This document shows positions 36,088 to 45,134 of a stretch of DNA of 64,000 bases, piece by piece (position 1 is the stretch's first letter; every line of letters starts with the position of its first letter). This DNA is from Algoriphagus alkaliphilus. GTDB taxonomy: Bacteria > Bacteroidota > Bacteroidia > Cytophagales > Cyclobacteriaceae. A model generated the notes under the pieces. That model worked only from the letters and a program-made list of their open reading frames with translations, was not told where the DNA came from and did no database searches. The stretch covers positions 1 through 64,000 of the forward strand of contig NZ_FMXE01000004.1 in NCBI RefSeq assembly GCF_900103735.1. The letters are read 5' to 3'. A program made the translations under genes and the position numbers.

Positions 36088-37173
36088 TTACCGAAAAAAC
36101 TTTTTTATAACTTCTACCACTGTTTCTACTTCAATGGGCTGAATAAAAGGGTTCAGTGGTATCGAAAGACATCTATCAGCCAAACTCCTTGCATTTTTAT
36201 AGAGTCCTTCACTAAAAAACGGCTTCATTTTCGGTAGTATTCTGGGATAATGTATCGCAGTTCCGATACTATGCTCTGCCAAAAAAGCTTTCAGTTCATC
36301 CCTTCTTTCCGTTTGAATCACAAAAAGATGAGCGTTGTGATCTTCCTCCAAAATTCCTGATGGCAAACCCAGTTCCTCAATCCCGGAAAAAGCGTCCAAA
36401 TACCGCTTTGCAATTGTTTTTCGCTTTTGTTGATTTTCTTTAAAATCTTTCAGCATCACATTCAAAAAAGCGGCCTGAAGCGTATCGATTCGGCTATTTC
36501 GCCCGACCAGTTCATGCTGATCCCTTATGGGCTGACCATGGTTAAGAAGGAGTCGGATTTTCTTGGCTAATTCTGCCTCCTGAGTAAGGCACATTCCTGC
36601 TTCTCCCAGTGCTCCGATATTTTTGGTAGGATAAAAACTTAGGCAACCCACATCTCCCCAGGTACCTGCGGCTCTGCCATATTGGAATGCTCCAAAAGCT
36701 TGTGCAGCATCTTCGATCACGAAAAGACCGAGAGATTTGGCCTTCTCATCTAATTCTTTCATATCCACCATTTTACCATAAAGGTGAACAGGGATCACTG
36801 CTTTGGACTTTGAGACAACGGCTTTTCCCCAGTCTTTTCGCAACAAACCTTCTTCATCGGTATCCCAGAAAACAGGTTTGGCACCAACCATCACGACCGC
36901 TTCGGCAGTCGAAACCCAAGTCATGGCAGGGACAATCACTTCATCTCCAGACCCAATTCCCAAAGCACGAAGTGCCAATTCCAAGGCATCTGTTCCATTG
37001 GCGCAGGGAATCGAAAAGCTGGATTTTAAAAAGTCGCAAACTGAATTTTCCAATGCCTCCACTTCCTTTCCTCCTGAAAAAATTCCGGCATCTATCAGGT
37101 CGGAAAACCGCTCCTTCAAACGGTGTTTGAGGCTTGCCTCCATCCTGCCCAGATCAAGAAAGGGTATGTTCAT
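36088..37173 (-). CDS. DegT/DnrJ/EryC1/StrS family sugar aminotransferase
   Basis: 361 residues. The PLP enzyme pattern is complete: PCANGTDALELALRALGIGSGDEVIVPAMTW, IEDAAQAFGA and the Schiff-base lysine Lys184 in FYPTKNIGALGEAGM, followed by NSRIDTLQAAFL. It transfers an amino group to a keto-sugar nucleotide in surface polysaccharide synthesis. The start codon lies 20 bases inside the end of the glycosyltransferase gene, so the two are co-translated. Confidence 0.94.
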   Translation of the reverse strand: MNIPFLDLGRMEASLKHRLKERFSDLIDAGIFSGGKEVEALENSVCDFLKSSFSIPCANGTDALELALRALGIGSGDEVIVPAMTWVSTAEAVVMVGAKPVFWDTDEEGLLRKDWGKAVVSKSKAVIPVHLYGKMVDMKELDEKAKSLGLFVIEDAAQAFGAFQYGRAAGTWGDVGCLSFYPTKNIGALGEAGMCLTQEAELAKKIRLLLNHGQPIRDQHELVGRNSRIDTLQAAFLNVMLKDFKENQQKRKTIAKRYLDAFSGIEELGLPSGILEEDHNAHLFVIQTERRDELKAFLAEHSIGTAIHYPRILPKMKPFFSEGLYKNARSLADRCLSIPLNPFIQPIEVETVVEVIKKFFR

Positions 37174-38443
37174 CGAGAATTTTACCTAGTTGGATACTCA
37201 AACTTCGTCTGGAATACTTAACCAAACCTGTGGGATTTACCGCGAAAGATCCCGAATTCATGAGCGATTGAAGTTTGTTACGGATTCCGGCTGAATCAAC
37301 ATGTGCAATCACTTCACTTGCTCCTGAACCCATCAAAATCTGAGCAGAATCTCCATTGGGATCTCCTAAGGCCAACACAGGAATCCCTGTAGCAAGGTAT
37401 TCAAACAGCTTTCCGGGGATATTTCCTTTGGCATTTTTGGAGTCCGTGAGAATCAAAACCAAAGCATCAGCCTTTGCATAAAAACCAAAAACCTCGTGAT
37501 GAGAGACGTATCCTGCAAAATGAATCCGGCTTTTCAGCCAATCATCTGCCTGTACATAATTAATTACCACATCACTGACTTTCCCTACAAAGGTCAGTGC
37601 TACCGACTCTTCCTTTTCAAAAAATTCAGCTTTCATCGCTACCAACAGGGGAATCGGATTTCGGATCGAATCGATGATTCCGGAATAGACCAAATGGAGC
37701 TTCCCCGGCTCTTTTTTCTTTGGAGAAAAACCCAAAGGGATATCCGTAGGATCGTAACCATTGGTGAGCAACTTGATTTTTCGATGAGCTAGTTTTTCCA
37801 GGTCTTTTTGAAAAGTCGGAGAAATCGTCATCACCGCATCGGCTTCTTTGAGTACGCTCTGCTCAAGTTTCTCGTGCTTTCTCCGAACGAACGAACTCAT
37901 GGGGAGCGTATCCAAAAATTCCCATTGCGACCAGGGATCACGAAAATCCGCAATCCACGAAATGCCTGTTTTTCGCTTCAATTCCCGGCCTATCAGGTGC
38001 ACACTATGCGGAGGACCTGTCGTGATCACTGCCTGAAACTGACCGCTTTTCACCAAATCAGTCAAAAACTTAACGGAGGGTTTGACCCAATAAACCCTAG
38101 GGTCAGGCACAATCAGATTGGCTCGCATCCAAATGGCAATTTTTTCCAAAACCCCCTTTTCCTTCTGCTCCAGAAGCCTTCCGGGATGAGTATTGGAAGT
38201 GCCTTTTATTTTTGAGAAAAGCTGGTAAGGTTCCCAAATCGGAAATTTCATCACCTCAAGCTGCTGAGGAACTTCCCCTAGCAAACTCTCATCTTTCAGA
38301 TCAAAATCAGGGTTTTCCGGTGTAAAAATCACAGACTCCCATCCCGCTTCGGGAAGATATTTGGCAAATTTCAGCCAACGCTGTACCCCAGAACCTCCAC
38401 TCGGAGGCCAATAATAGGTGATGATGAGAACACGTTTTTGCAT
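37154..38443 (-). CDS. Glycosyltransferase (GT4-like)
   Basis: 429 residues from the ATG at 38443 (MQKRVLIITYYWPPSGGSGVQ). The frame is open a further 50 codons upstream, but that stretch contains TACAAAGT repeats and has no likeness to the family. The GT-B fold shows a Rossmann-type N-terminal half with SGVQRWLKFAKYL, and a C-terminal half with LLTNGYDPTDI, KLHLVYSGIID and FEYLATGIPVLAL. It should add a sugar to a lipid-linked glycan. The gene overlaps the aminotransferase gene by 20 bases. Confidence 0.9.
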   Translation of the reverse strand: MQKRVLIITYYWPPSGGSGVQRWLKFAKYLPEAGWESVIFTPENPDFDLKDESLLGEVPQQLEVMKFPIWEPYQLFSKIKGTSNTHPGRLLEQKEKGVLEKIAIWMRANLIVPDPRVYWVKPSVKFLTDLVKSGQFQAVITTGPPHSVHLIGRELKRKTGISWIADFRDPWSQWEFLDTLPMSSFVRRKHEKLEQSVLKEADAVMTISPTFQKDLEKLAHRKIKLLTNGYDPTDIPLGFSPKKKEPGKLHLVYSGIIDSIRNPIPLLVAMKAEFFEKEESVALTFVGKVSDVVINYVQADDWLKSRIHFAGYVSHHEVFGFYAKADALVLILTDSKNAKGNIPGKLFEYLATGIPVLALGDPNGDSAQILMGSGASEVIAHVDSAGIRNKLQSLMNSGSFAVNPTGLVKYSRRSLSIQLGKILDEHTLS

Positions 38444-38448
38444 CGGAA

Positions 38449-38480
38449 TACAAAGTACCATGTACAAAGTACAAAGTACA
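38449..38480. repeat. Direct repeats of TACAAAGTAC
   Basis: TACAAAGTAC occurs at 38449-38458, and an overlapping pair TACAAAGTACAAAGTACA at 38463-38480, just upstream of the glycosyltransferase start. This short-period repeat is self-complementary at its ends (GTAC). Confidence 0.6.
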
Positions 38481-38600
38481 AGTGAGGAGAAAGAAAAAGG
38501 AGAAAGTTTCCCTTCTCCCCTTATAATTCGATATTCATTATTCGACGTTTGAAATTCGATATTCTTCAAACCTTCGAGTACGCCACGGCGCACTCAAAGG

Positions 38601-40055
38601 TCATTCTCCTTGTGCCAGGGAATATCCTCTAACCCCATCAAATGTGTAGAGATGCTCAGTTTTGATGAAATCATATCCTAAGTTTTCAATCTGCAGAAGC
38701 AAATCCAAGACTTGTGAATGAGTTACAGTGCTGCCGTCATCTGTTTTGAATCTGCATCTCCAGTGATCTGTACAGAACGTTTCGCGCATGCCTTCTGGAA
38801 ACACCTTCACACCACGATTAGTGATCAGATGCAGCTGTAACCCATTTGCATTGGCTTGGCGAAGTCTTTCTCCGATCACATTAGGATTTCTTGCATCCTG
38901 ATCCCAATCGATAAACACATCAACACCTGTCAATTCTTTTTTGGCTTTGGTACGTGGTCTAAGTTTGACATCCATCGGCATCACTTCATCCTTGTCAAAG
39001 CTTGCAGGAATCATCGTGGTAGGAAGTTGACCCAATCGCTCAATTACAGCCTGTGCAAATTCCTGCGTACCGACTTTCTTACTTGATAGTCCTTCCTGAT
39101 AGATGTCTCCCGTGTGGATTCCATCTTCCAAGGTTTTCATCCAAGCATTTGAAATCTTCTCTGCAATCTCCGGCTGTCCAATGTGTACCAGCATCATGAT
39201 GGCACCATTCAACAATCCCGACGGATTTGCGATGTCCATTCCTGCAATATCAGGTGCCGAACCGTGAATTGCCTCAAACATGGCCACTTCCTCACCCACA
39301 TTGGCAGAGCCACCAAGTCCTACCGAACCCGTAACCTGTGCAGCCACGTCGGAAATGATGTCACCATAGAGATTCAAGGTCACGATAACGTCAAAAACTT
39401 CAGGTCTATCAGCGATCAGTGCCGTACCGATATCAATGATTTTATGGTCATTTTGGATTGTTGGATATTCTTTTGCAATATCATCAAAGGTCTTGTGAAA
39501 AAGCCCGTCAGCCAACTTCATGATGTTGTCCTTGGTCATACAGGTCACCTTTTTTCTGCCATACTTTTTGGCATATTCAAAGGCATATCGAATGATCTTT
39601 TCAGAACCTGGCTGAGAGATAATTTTCAAACACTGATACACTTCGTCGGTCTGTCTATGCTCGATTCCTGCGTAGAGGTCTTCTTCATTTTCGCGGATGA
39701 TCACCAGGTCGGTTTTTGGAAAATGGGTTTTGACAAAAGGTGAAAAAGCTTTACATGGTCTAACATTGGCGTAAAGGCCGAATGACTTCCGCGTAGTGAC
39801 ATTCAAAGACTTAAATCCGCCACCCTGTGGAGTGGTAATGGGCGACTTAAGAAAAACTTTGGTTTCGCGAAGCGACTCAAATGCGCTAGGTTCCATACCC
39901 GAACTGATCCCCTTCAAGTAAACTTGCTCCCCAATTTCGATCACGTTATACTCAAGTTGAGCACCAGCCGCATCCAAAATATTGATGGTAGCTTTCATGA
40001 TCTCCGGACCGATTCCGTCACCATAAGCTACTGTGATTTTTCTTTTTGAAGACAT
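38601..40055 (-). CDS. icd: NADP-dependent isocitrate dehydrogenase
   Basis: 484 residues, with the extra C-terminal domain seen in the roughly 500-residue IDH type. Substrate-binding features include TPQGGGFKSLNVTTRKSFGLYANVRP, the ENEEDLYAG loop, KDNIMKLADGLF and NLYGDIISDVAAQVTGSVGLGGSANVG with the metal-binding Asp; HGSAPDIAGMDIANPSG carries cofactor contacts. It converts isocitrate to 2-oxoglutarate, making NADPH in the citric acid cycle. The gene is divergent from the enoyl-CoA hydratase gene. Confidence 0.95.
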   Translation of the reverse strand: MSSKRKITVAYGDGIGPEIMKATINILDAAGAQLEYNVIEIGEQVYLKGISSGMEPSAFESLRETKVFLKSPITTPQGGGFKSLNVTTRKSFGLYANVRPCKAFSPFVKTHFPKTDLVIIRENEEDLYAGIEHRQTDEVYQCLKIISQPGSEKIIRYAFEYAKKYGRKKVTCMTKDNIMKLADGLFHKTFDDIAKEYPTIQNDHKIIDIGTALIADRPEVFDVIVTLNLYGDIISDVAAQVTGSVGLGGSANVGEEVAMFEAIHGSAPDIAGMDIANPSGLLNGAIMMLVHIGQPEIAEKISNAWMKTLEDGIHTGDIYQEGLSSKKVGTQEFAQAVIERLGQLPTTMIPASFDKDEVMPMDVKLRPRTKAKKELTGVDVFIDWDQDARNPNVIGERLRQANANGLQLHLITNRGVKVFPEGMRETFCTDHWRCRFKTDDGSTVTHSQVLDLLLQIENLGYDFIKTEHLYTFDGVRGYSLAQGE

Positions 40056-40214
40056 ATTAATAGCGGATTTAGTTGAAAATTTGATGCTGCAAAAGTAATC
40101 AAAAATGCCTGAACTCGACCGCTATCCGCAATTATTTACCCCTGTAATCCTGTTAAAAATTCTTGGGTAAAGTCAAATCCTAACCTTCATATAGATTTTT
40201 CTAAGTGCTCAAAT

Positions 40215-40244
40215 TTGGCTTTGTATCCCCTAAGCGTATATTTG
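40215..40244 (+). promoter_or_regulatory. Bacteroidota-type promoter of the enoyl-CoA hydratase gene
   Basis: TTG at 40215-40217, a 19-base spacer and TATATTTG at 40237-40244, exact matches to both consensus boxes. It predicts a leader of only about 15 bases before the ATG at 40266. Confidence 0.75.
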
Positions 40245-40265
40245 TTTCCACACATTCAAACGTAT

Positions 40266-41048
40266 ATGGCAGATTATCTGAATATCCTGACCGAAGAAAA
40301 AAATGGCGTACTCTACCTTACCATCAACAGGGAGGATAAAATGAATGCGCTAAATCATGCTACTTTGGAGGAATTGAAAGGTATTTTCGAGGAGGTGATA
40401 GACAACCGCGGCATCAAGGCCGTAATCCTGACTGGTTCAGGAGAAAAAGCATTCGTTGCTGGAGCAGATATCAGCGAAATCGCTTCGTTGAATGAAGTAA
40501 ACGCAAGGAAATTTGCAGAAAATGGGCAGGAGATTTTTGCCATGATCGAAAACTGTCACAAGCCAATAGTCGCCGTAACCAATGGCTACACACTTGGTGG
40601 AGGCTGTGAATTGGCGATGGCTTGTCACATGCGAATCGCTACTGCCAATGCAAAATTTGGACAACCTGAGGTAAACCTGGGAATCATTCCGGGATATGGA
40701 GGCACTCAACGTCTCACCCAACTTATTGGCCGAGGCAAGGCCAACGAACTCATGATGACCGGCGACATGATTGGCGCTGAAGATGCCTTGGCTTTAGGCC
40801 TTGTTAATCATGTTCTTCCAACTAAATCAGAGGCAATGGGAAAAGCCGAAGAAATCATTACCAAGATAATTGGAAAAGCTCCCTTAGCCATTGGGATGAT
40901 CGTAGATTGTGTCAATGCAGCATTTTTACCGGAAGACGGTTATCAAACCGAAGCAAACAGCTTTGCCAGATGCGCCAAATCCGGTGATTACAAAGAAGGA
41001 ACCTCCGCATTTTTGGAAAAAAGAAAACCAGTTTTCAAAGGAGAGTAA
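40266..41048 (+). CDS. Enoyl-CoA hydratase/isomerase (crotonase family)
   Basis: 260 residues from the ATG at 40266 (MADYLNILTEEKNGVLYLT); an in-frame upstream codon falls inside the promoter. The oxyanion hole segments AFVAGADISE and NGYTLGGGCELAMAC and both catalytic glutamates (in GGGCELA and FGQPEVNLG) are present, so it should be an active hydratase for short-chain enoyl-CoA in fatty acid degradation. The length fits. It starts a long plus-strand gene run; the flippase gene begins 15 bases after it. Confidence 0.93.
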   Translation: MADYLNILTEEKNGVLYLTINREDKMNALNHATLEELKGIFEEVIDNRGIKAVILTGSGEKAFVAGADISEIASLNEVNARKFAENGQEIFAMIENCHKPIVAVTNGYTLGGGCELAMACHMRIATANAKFGQPEVNLGIIPGYGGTQRLTQLIGRGKANELMMTGDMIGAEDALALGLVNHVLPTKSEAMGKAEEIITKIIGKAPLAIGMIVDCVNAAFLPEDGYQTEANSFARCAKSGDYKEGTSAFLEKRKPVFKGE

Positions 41049-41063
41049 GCTCCTTGCTCTCAA

Positions 41064-42569
41064 ATGAGTACTCTCAAAAAATTAGCCGGACAAACTGCCA
41101 TTTACGGGCTGAGCAGTATTCTTGCCAGATCCATCAATTTTTTGATGATTTTCATTTACACCTCCTATCTCAATAAGGAAGTAGTAGGCTCTTTTACGGG
41201 GATTTATGCACTGATAGGCTTTCTGAATATCATTTTCACCTACGGAATGGAAACTTCGTTTTTCCGATTTTCCACCGGCAAAAATTTAGATCCGGACAAA
41301 GTCTACAATACTACCCAGTCACTTTTGATTACGTCCACCCTGATTTTGGGAAGCGGGTTATTTCTGGCTGCACCCTGGCTGGCCGAATTGCTGAACTATC
41401 CGGGTCAGGCCTATCTCTTTCGGTGGACGGCATTGATTCTGTCTTTTGATGCAATTTTGGCAATTCCATTTGCCAAACTTAGGCTGAGCAATCGGGCATT
41501 TGCTTTTGCAGGTGCTAAAATGATCAATGTCCTGCTGAATGTTTTTTTCAATCTGCTGCTGATCGTCTGGTTTCCTTTATTAATCTCCGGCGGTTTCATG
41601 GAAAATGGTTTTCTTGGATACAAGCTCGACTGGGGAGTGGAATACATCCTTTTGGCAAACCTTTTTGCCAATGGCCTGATCATCCCCTATGTGTGGTGGA
41701 AAGTAGGTTTTTTCAGTTTTTCACTGGATAAGGAAATCATAAGACCGATGTGGAAGTATTCGATTCCATTGCTTTTTATGGGTTTGGCAGGCGTGACCAA
41801 CGAGCTCGTTTCCAGACTGTTGTTTGAATATCTTCTCCCTGCAAACTTCTACCCCGGCCTCAGTGCAAGAGCAGCAGCGGGAATTTTCGGAACCAGCATC
41901 AAACTGGCAATTCTGATGAATTTGGTGATACAAGCCTTCAAATATGCCGCAGAACCTTTCTTTTTCGGGAAGTCTTCGGACAAAAATTCACCTCAGCTCT
42001 ACGCAAAAGTGATGCATGCATTCATTATTTTTTGTTCTGCGCTCATGATCGCCATTTCGGTCAATCTCGATCTGATCGCTTATTTATTTCCCAAAGGGGA
42101 AGGATACGATTCTGCCTTTTTTATTGTGCCAATTCTGCTGATGGGGTATTTGCTTTTGGGAATTTACTTCAATCTCTCCATTTGGTTCAAAGTCACCGAT
42201 AAAACCAAATTCAGTTTTTGGATCACCTTGGTCGGGGCATTTGTCAGTCTGATTGCCATTTTCACTTTGGTTCCAGTGTTGGGATACCTGGGAGGCGCAT
42301 TGAGCACCTTGACCTGCTACCTGGTGATGACTGCCCTTTGCTATTATTACGGACAAAAACATTACCCAATACCCTATCAGACGGGCAGGAGCATAGTCTA
42401 TTTACTCCTCGCTTTTGGGCTGAGTTACGCGGGATTTTTCCTGACTTTGGACTCTTCCATCTTTGGTTTTTTGGCCAAAAACAGTTTGATCGTCCTGTTT
42501 TTGATTTTGGTTGGATTTTTGGAGAAGGACGAGCTCTCGGCCTTACTTGGACGGAAAAAATTAAGTTAA
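41064..42569 (+). CDS. Oligosaccharide flippase / Wzx-like membrane protein
   Basis: 501 residues with about 14 membrane helices, the fold of MOP-superfamily flippases. The N-terminus has LAGQTAIYGLSSILARSINFLMIFIYTSYL and VVGSFTGIYALIGFLNIIFTYGMETSFFRF, typical of polysaccharide biosynthesis proteins. It should move lipid-linked oligosaccharides across the inner membrane. Followed after about 95 bases by the TPR gene. Confidence 0.93.
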   Translation: MSTLKKLAGQTAIYGLSSILARSINFLMIFIYTSYLNKEVVGSFTGIYALIGFLNIIFTYGMETSFFRFSTGKNLDPDKVYNTTQSLLITSTLILGSGLFLAAPWLAELLNYPGQAYLFRWTALILSFDAILAIPFAKLRLSNRAFAFAGAKMINVLLNVFFNLLLIVWFPLLISGGFMENGFLGYKLDWGVEYILLANLFANGLIIPYVWWKVGFFSFSLDKEIIRPMWKYSIPLLFMGLAGVTNELVSRLLFEYLLPANFYPGLSARAAAGIFGTSIKLAILMNLVIQAFKYAAEPFFFGKSSDKNSPQLYAKVMHAFIIFCSALMIAISVNLDLIAYLFPKGEGYDSAFFIVPILLMGYLLLGIYFNLSIWFKVTDKTKFSFWITLVGAFVSLIAIFTLVPVLGYLGGALSTLTCYLVMTALCYYYGQKHYPIPYQTGRSIVYLLLAFGLSYAGFFLTLDSSIFGFLAKNSLIVLFLILVGFLEKDELSALLGRKKLS

Positions 42570-42665
42570 TTTCCTCTTGCTGTTTCTGGCATTAGAAGAA
42601 ATAGTCCATCCATTTTGAGCAAAAGGCATTATGTTTGTGAATTGATATTGCTTTCCCAAATCCCC

Positions 42666-44393
42666 GTGAGAATTTCCCCTTTCTTTTTTCTGTTTTCAAT
42701 TCTGTTTTTAGGCTGGATCCCCAGTTTTTCCCAGCAGGCTCCCGCAAAAAAAGAGGCTAACATTCAGGACAAAAGAACCAAAACAAGTCGATATTTTATC
42801 GAGGGGAAAAAAGCACTGGTACTCGGAGATCTTGAAAAAGCCTATTTTTACTTTCAACGCTCCTTGGAATTTTCCCCGATGGAACCTGCCATTAATTACA
42901 AAATAGCTGAGGTGTTGGTGCGGTCCAATCAAGCCGAAAAGGGGCTTCCGTATGCAGAAAAGGCGGCTTTGACTGACCCAAACAATAAATACTTTGCGCT
43001 GATGGTGGCGGAGATTTATACCAATCTCAAACAACCTCTCAAAGCTGCAGAAATTCTGGATCGACTGACAGCCGATGGTGAAGAAAATCAACAGTATAAT
43101 CTTGACCTCGCTTCTATTTACCTGAACGCAGGAGAATTTGATAAAGCATTGGTCGTGCTGGATAGGGCGGAGGCTTATTTTGGAGTTCGGGAGCCCTTTA
43201 CTGCCCAAAAACAACGAATTTATCTTCGAAAGAATGATTTAAGAAGCGCAATCAGGGAGGGCGAAGTCTTAATTGAATCTTTTCCAGGCAATCCCAACTT
43301 CGTATTAAATCTTGTTGAAATACTGTACAACAATGCCCGTTTGGATGAGGCATTGGACTTGGTATTGGAGGAGATTCAAAAATACCCCAATCAGCCTGAG
43401 CTCCACATGGCAGCCTATACCCTTCTGAGAGAAAAGAGCGAAATTGTCCGCGCCAATGAATTTCTGATGCTTGCCTTTAAAAATTCGGATCTTGACGGTG
43501 AAATAAAAGCAAAGACATACAAATCCATACTTTCAGAAAAGAAGACATCCAACCGAGACTCCCTTCTGGATCAGATGGAGGAACTCATGTTGGAACTGAA
43601 CTCAAATGATGCGATGGTTTTGGAGGTAATTGGCGAACGAAAAAAAATGAATGGGGCAATGGACGCTGCCATGGATTTTTACAAAAAATCACTCCATATC
43701 CAGCCAAAAAATGCACCCTTGTTGGAGCAGGTTATTTTAAATTCGTTCGGAGACAATCCTGATTTTGCAGAAGTGGAGACATTCACCATCATGGGGGTCG
43801 ATGAATTTCCGGCAGCACCTGAGTTTTGGTTTTATGATGGAGTAGTGAAGTCTGCGCGCAAAAAAGATTCATTAGCCGTCGTCTCCCTGCGTCGAGCAAT
43901 CGAACTCAATGCCGGTAAAAATCCACAGTTGGATCAAGTGGCCTTTGGTTCTATAGCAAATTCGCTTTATAACCTTGGTGAAAAGGACTCTGCATTTGTC
44001 TTTTTTGACAAAGCACTGAAGCTCAATCCAGAAGATGAGCAGGTACTGAACAATTACGCCTATTTTCTTTCGTTGGAAAAAAGAGACTTGGAAAAAGCGC
44101 GAGTCATGTCTGAAAAAGTGGTAAAAAAACATCCTAAAAACGCTACCTATTTAGACACTTATGCTTGGGTGCTCTTCCAAATGGGACGCTACGAAGAAGC
44201 AGCCCAATACATGGAAAAGGCTCTGGCAAATGAAACTAAACCAAGCGGAGTAATGCTGGAACATTACGGAGATATATTATATCACCTTGGCAAAGTCGCT
44301 GAGGCGATGACTTGGTGGAAAAAAGCGGAGGGGAGTTCGGAAGCTTCTGACAAACTGGAACAAAAAATAAAAGAAGGGAAATACCATGAATAG
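42666..44393 (+). CDS. Periplasmic TPR protein
   Basis: 575 residues if translation begins at the GTG at 42666 (MRISPFFFLFSILFLG...FSQQ), which gives a clean signal peptide; a TTG at 42615 is the longer alternative and would bury the signal behind a polar extension. The mature protein has about twelve or more TPR helix pairs, for example ALVLGDLEKAYFYFQRSLEFSP, MDFYKKSLHIQPKNAP and FFDKALKLNPEDEQVLNNYA. It is probably an envelope scaffold. It overlaps the DUF4292 gene by eight bases. Confidence 0.85.
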   Translation: MRISPFFFLFSILFLGWIPSFSQQAPAKKEANIQDKRTKTSRYFIEGKKALVLGDLEKAYFYFQRSLEFSPMEPAINYKIAEVLVRSNQAEKGLPYAEKAALTDPNNKYFALMVAEIYTNLKQPLKAAEILDRLTADGEENQQYNLDLASIYLNAGEFDKALVVLDRAEAYFGVREPFTAQKQRIYLRKNDLRSAIREGEVLIESFPGNPNFVLNLVEILYNNARLDEALDLVLEEIQKYPNQPELHMAAYTLLREKSEIVRANEFLMLAFKNSDLDGEIKAKTYKSILSEKKTSNRDSLLDQMEELMLELNSNDAMVLEVIGERKKMNGAMDAAMDFYKKSLHIQPKNAPLLEQVILNSFGDNPDFAEVETFTIMGVDEFPAAPEFWFYDGVVKSARKKDSLAVVSLRRAIELNAGKNPQLDQVAFGSIANSLYNLGEKDSAFVFFDKALKLNPEDEQVLNNYAYFLSLEKRDLEKARVMSEKVVKKHPKNATYLDTYAWVLFQMGRYEEAAQYMEKALANETKPSGVMLEHYGDILYHLGKVAEAMTWWKKAEGSSEASDKLEQKIKEGKYHE

Positions 44394-45123
44394 GCTTTTT
44401 GTAGTTTTTTTGACGTTTTTTGTGATTTGCCTTTCTGGCTGCGCAAAAAAAATTGTGATCTATGAAGGCGATAGACAGATGGAAGAGTTTCAGCCAATAG
44501 CGGCTGAATATGATTACCTCAGTGCCAAAGCCAAAATCGTAATCGAAGAAGAATCGGGAAAGATCACTCGGGGAACTTTAAATTTACGTGCTAAAAAAGA
44601 CAGTGCCCTTTGGTTTACCATGACGCCTGGAATGGGAATGGAAGCAATCCGGGGGTTTTTCACCAAAGAAAGAATTCAAATTCGGGATAGAGTTGGAAAC
44701 GAGAATATCAACCTCAGTTATGCGGAGTTTGAACAGTTTTATGGCATTAAGCTTACTCTTGAATTATTTCAAAATGTCCTTTGGGCAAATGTTCCTTTTG
44801 CATTTGACTATCAGGACAGACTTTTGAGAGTTGGGAGAAAATTTGAGTTGACCCAAGTCAGAGACAATGTCCGTTACTTTTCTAAAGTTGAGACCAGTCA
44901 TGGAAAACTATCCGAGCTCGTCAGCACCTCCCTGGATGACAGAGGTTCCGTTTTGGCCAGTTTTCCCAAATTCCAAGATGCCGCTTCTCAGCCATTCCCG
45001 GCCGCAGTGCTATTCAAGCTCGCTTACCAGCTTCCCGGAGGAAGTCAAAATACAATAATCTACCTGGAGTGGACTTCCATCGATCCCAATTCCGAACCTC
45101 TTAGCTTTCCTTTCAGATTCTAA
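44386..45123 (+). CDS. DUF4292 lipoprotein
   Basis: 245 residues. The lipoprotein signal has its cysteine in ICLSGCAKK (about residue 19). The DUF4292 pattern is present: AKAKIVIEEESGKITRGTLNLRAKKDSALWFTMTPGMGMEAIRG and FTKERIQIRDRVGNE. The fold is expected to be like the outer-membrane lipoprotein carriers LolA/LolB. A role in lipoprotein or lipid handling is an inference. The start overlaps the TPR stop, and the EnvC gene follows 11 bases on. Confidence 0.9.
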   Translation: MNRLFVVFLTFFVICLSGCAKKIVIYEGDRQMEEFQPIAAEYDYLSAKAKIVIEEESGKITRGTLNLRAKKDSALWFTMTPGMGMEAIRGFFTKERIQIRDRVGNENINLSYAEFEQFYGIKLTLELFQNVLWANVPFAFDYQDRLLRVGRKFELTQVRDNVRYFSKVETSHGKLSELVSTSLDDRGSVLASFPKFQDAASQPFPAAVLFKLAYQLPGGSQNTIIYLEWTSIDPNSEPLSFPFRF

Positions 45124-45134
45124 GCGCTATCCGG

